Positions 62,263 through 64,000 of a DNA stretch of 64,000 bases are shown in pieces. Source of the DNA: Mycobacterium sp. 852013-50091_SCH5140682 (lineage in GTDB: Bacteria > Actinomycetota > Actinomycetes > Mycobacteriales > Mycobacteriaceae); NCBI RefSeq assembly GCF_001665685.1, contig NZ_LZTB01000010.1, forward strand, positions 62,001 to 126,000, given 5' to 3'. The position numbers and the translations under genes are program-made. A model generated the notes under the pieces. It was not told the origin of the DNA. It saw only the letters and a list, made by a program, of their open reading frames with translations, and did no database searches. How positions within the stretch are numbered: the first letter of the stretch is position 1; every line of letters begins with the position of its first letter.

Positions 62263-62847
62263 TCAGAAACTGACTACGCGTCCGACCAGCATGTCGACGC
62301 AGTAGTCGATGAACTGATCGCGCGTCACCGGCAGCCTGTCATTGAGATAGGCGGTGAACAGCGCGGTCAGGGCGCCGATCAGGCTGGTCGCCATCATGGC
62401 CTGCCGAACGGGATCGGCGACCCGGGTGAGTTTCTGCTGCAGCAGATCGATGAAGCTCGGCATCCACTCGGCCCCGGAGCGCGTCAGGACGGGCTCCGAT
62501 TCCGGTGCCAGCAGCAGTACGCGGCCGCGGGTGGGGTCGTCGACCATCAGGGCGACGAACCGCTCCACCGCCTCGCGCGGGGTGGTGGCACTGGTCAGGG
62601 CTGTCATCGCGCCAGCACAGACGTCGTCGTAGACCGCGCGCACGAACTCGTCGCGGTCGTTGAAGCTCTCGTAGAAGTAGCGTTCGGTGAGCTCGGCCTC
62701 CCGGCATACGGCCCGTACGGTCAGGGCGGGTCCTTTGGCGCCGCCCAGCAACTTCACCCCGGCGGCGATCAGTTCGTCGCGCCGCAATTCGGCGCGCTCC
62801 CGCAACGGGACACCCGCCCATCGGCGCGAGCGTTGACCGGACGGCAC
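62263..62847 (-). CDS. TetR-family regulator (Rv0825c-like)
   Basis: 194 residues from GTG 62847, which has AGGAG six bases upstream. HTH at about residues 45-66: LTVRAVCREAELTERYFYESF. The C-terminal domain has VERFVALMVDDPTRGRVLLL. The longer open frame overlaps the divergent gene and is rejected. A perfect 16-bp palindrome lies between it and the MpaB-like gene. Confidence 0.85.
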   Translation of the reverse strand: MPSGQRSRRWAGVPLRERAELRRDELIAAGVKLLGGAKGPALTVRAVCREAELTERYFYESFNDRDEFVRAVYDDVCAGAMTALTSATTPREAVERFVALMVDDPTRGRVLLLAPESEPVLTRSGAEWMPSFIDLLQQKLTRVADPVRQAMMATSLIGALTALFTAYLNDRLPVTRDQFIDYCVDMLVGRVVSF

Positions 62848-62904
62848 ATATGCTCCTAAACTCTGGCTGACAACATGCGTAGTCAAAATCGTGTGAGACG
62901 ACCG

Positions 62905-62920
62905 TTTCTGCTGGCAGAAA
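62905..62920. promoter_or_regulatory. Operator palindrome TTTCTGCTGGCAGAAA
   Basis: TTTCTGC-TG-GCAGAAA is a perfect inverted repeat in the gap between the divergent tetR and MpaB-like genes, nine bases before GTG 62929. It supports TetR control of the pair and the later start of the MpaB-like gene. Confidence 0.65.
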
Positions 62921-62928
62921 GTGCACTT

Positions 62929-63939
62929 GTGACTCAAGATACGTCTGAGACATGCCCGGTGACCAGCGCCCCGCCCGCCGTGGCGACGGGGTGCCCGATG
63001 GCCCCGGGAGGGTACGACGCGCCGCCCGTGCCGCTCGGTCCCGATTCGCTGACGTGGAAGTACTTCGGCGACTGGCGCGGCATGCTGCAAGGCCCGTGGG
63101 CCGGCTCGATGCAGAACATGCATCCGCAGCTGGGCGCGGCTGTCGGGGAGCACTCGATCTTCTTCCAGGAGCGGTGGCCGCGGCTGCTGCGCTCGCTGTA
63201 CCCGATCGGCGGGGTCGTGTTCGACGGCGACCGCGCGCCGCTCACCGGCGCCGAGGTGCGCGACTATCACGTCAACATCAAGGGGGTCGACGCGCAAGGC
63301 CGCCGCTACCACGCGCTGAACCCCGAGGTCTTCTACTGGGCGCATGCGACGTTCTTCGTCGGCACCATCATCGTGGCCGACCGGCTGGCCGGCGGTATCT
63401 CGGAGGCCGACAAGCGGCAGTTGTTCGATGAGCACAAGCAGTGGTACTCGATGTACGGCATGAGCATGCGGCCTGTCCCGGAAACCTGGGAGGATTTCCA
63501 GGCCTACTGGGATCACATGTGCCGCAACGTGTTGGAGAACAACAAGGCCGCCCGTGACGTACTGGACCTCTCCGAGCTACCCAAGCCGCCGTTCGCGGCG
63601 AAGATGCCCGACTGGCTGTGGGCGCTGCAGCGGCGCTACATCGTGCACCCGCTGTTCGTCTGGTTCACCGTCGGCCTGTACGACCCTGCCGTGCGGGATC
63701 TGATGGGCTACACCTGGACCGACCGCGACGAGCGTCGACACCGCTTGCTGGGCAAGGTGATCGGCCACGTGTTCAAGTTGGTGCCCAAGCGCTATCACCA
63801 TCATCCGCGGGCCCGCGCCGGTTGGGACCGCGCCGCAGGCCGGATCCCGGCCGACGCGCCGCTGGTGCACACCCCGGCCCGGAACCTGCCGCCGGTCGGC
63901 CACCGCGACAACGGGATGCATTACAGCCCGGCCGTGTGA
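62929..63939 (+). CDS. DUF2236 / MpaB-like oxygenase-fold protein (Rv0826-like)
   Basis: 336 residues from GTG 62929 (ATG 62875 is open but would place the operator inside the gene). The DUF2236 domain, shared with the heme-containing latex-clearing protein Lcp and the fungal MpaB, is recognised from DYHVNIKGVDAQGRRYHALNPE (in parts), FYWAHATFFVGTI and RNVLENNKAARD. His in WAHATF is a candidate heme ligand. No signal peptide. Substrate unknown. Confidence 0.8.
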   Translation: MTQDTSETCPVTSAPPAVATGCPMAPGGYDAPPVPLGPDSLTWKYFGDWRGMLQGPWAGSMQNMHPQLGAAVGEHSIFFQERWPRLLRSLYPIGGVVFDGDRAPLTGAEVRDYHVNIKGVDAQGRRYHALNPEVFYWAHATFFVGTIIVADRLAGGISEADKRQLFDEHKQWYSMYGMSMRPVPETWEDFQAYWDHMCRNVLENNKAARDVLDLSELPKPPFAAKMPDWLWALQRRYIVHPLFVWFTVGLYDPAVRDLMGYTWTDRDERRHRLLGKVIGHVFKLVPKRYHHHPRARAGWDRAAGRIPADAPLVHTPARNLPPVGHRDNGMHYSPAV

Positions 63940-63954
63940 CGGCTCCCGGCTGCG

Positions 63955-64000
63955 TCAGCGGCCGACGAGGGAGCGGTACTGCGGGCAGTAGACGTCGACC
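63955..64000 (-). CDS. C terminus of a DUF732-like secreted protein (cut by window)
   Basis: The minus frame reads VDVYCPQYRSLVGR then TGA (63955-63957). The YCPQY pattern near the C terminus is typical of mycobacterial DUF732 exported proteins. Only 14 codons are visible, so the call rests on this motif and reading into the window edge. Confidence 0.4.
   Translation of the reverse strand, partial: VDVYCPQYRSLVGR

Noticed and set aside
1..64000. tRNA, rRNA, CRISPR arrays, insertion sequences, phage genes, attachment sites
   Set aside because: None seen on reading; no transposase, integrase or repeat-spacer pattern. A covariance-model or repeat search was not possible.

Overview
The window reads as a stretch of a rapidly growing mycobacterium (Mycolicibacterium, close to the M. 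smegmatis or M. fortuitum type). The evidence is the high GC, frequent GTG starts, many leaderless genes with a TANNNT box 4-10 nt before the start codon, and a gene order that follows M. tuberculosis Rv0766c-Rv0826 almost gene by gene (purD, purB-cyp126, purC-ptrB, purS-purQ, encapsulin-DyP, pepC, purL, purF, purM, ygfZ, pabC, sseC2-cysA2, thiX, lmeA, glnR, mshD, phoU, LCP protein, dus, desA1). These identities come from recognising protein sequences; no database search was run. No tRNA, rRNA, CRISPR array, insertion sequence or prophage was seen.

Layout. 1-1.4 kb: a lower-GC edge with a truncated gene and an EspA/EspE-type type VII secretion effector with C-terminal proline-rich repeats. 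1.4-5.7 kb: TetR plus CYP125-like P450, purD, Tat-exported esterase. 5.7-13.8 kb: TetR, the DUF429-RelA/SpoT fusion RelZ, purB-cyp126-TDT transporter, DUF1707 and DUF559 proteins. 13.8-23.1 kb: purC, intact oligopeptidase B (ptrB), DoxX/TetR, peroxidase, DUF2334 protein, flavoprotein, metallo-beta-lactamase-fold protein, purS-purQ. 23.3-28 kb: encapsulin with its DyP peroxidase cargo, pepC, VOC protein, cation/proton antiporter. 28-41.6 kb: purL, a membrane hydrolase and CPBP protease, APC permease, PPOX protein, a solitary Mce protein, purF, purM. 41.6-48.7 kb: ygfZ, pabC, a strongly folded intergenic stretch, two paralogous lipoproteins, a nitrobindin preceded by a tiny membrane protein, and a sulfur operon (DUF4395-cysA2-sseC2) preceded by a polycysteine leader peptide, then thiX and lmeA. 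48.8-57 kb: glnR-mshD, the phosphate transporter pstSCAB with a PHO box, a MarR-controlled oxidoreductase, phoU. 57-64 kb: LCP cell-wall ligase, desA1-dus, secreted protein, TetR with an MpaB-like protein, and the edge of a further gene.

How the genes work together. Seven loci on the + strand supply purD, purB, purC, purS-purQ, purL, purF and purM, most of the de novo purine pathway. They are interleaved with unrelated genes and most have their own TANNNT promoter. PhoU sits next to PstSCAB for phosphate control. Sulfur genes are governed by a leader whose Cys codons are complementary to the bases next to the downstream ribosome-binding site. Several divergent pairs carry visible operators (MarR near 55.7 kb, TetR near 62.9 kb and 17.3 kb). 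Four features are very small: the 30-residue polycysteine leader (47342-47434), a 32-residue membrane peptide (45373-45471), a 13-codon leader ORF coupled to purF (38600-38641) and a bridging mini-ORF between pstC and pstA (52936-52971).
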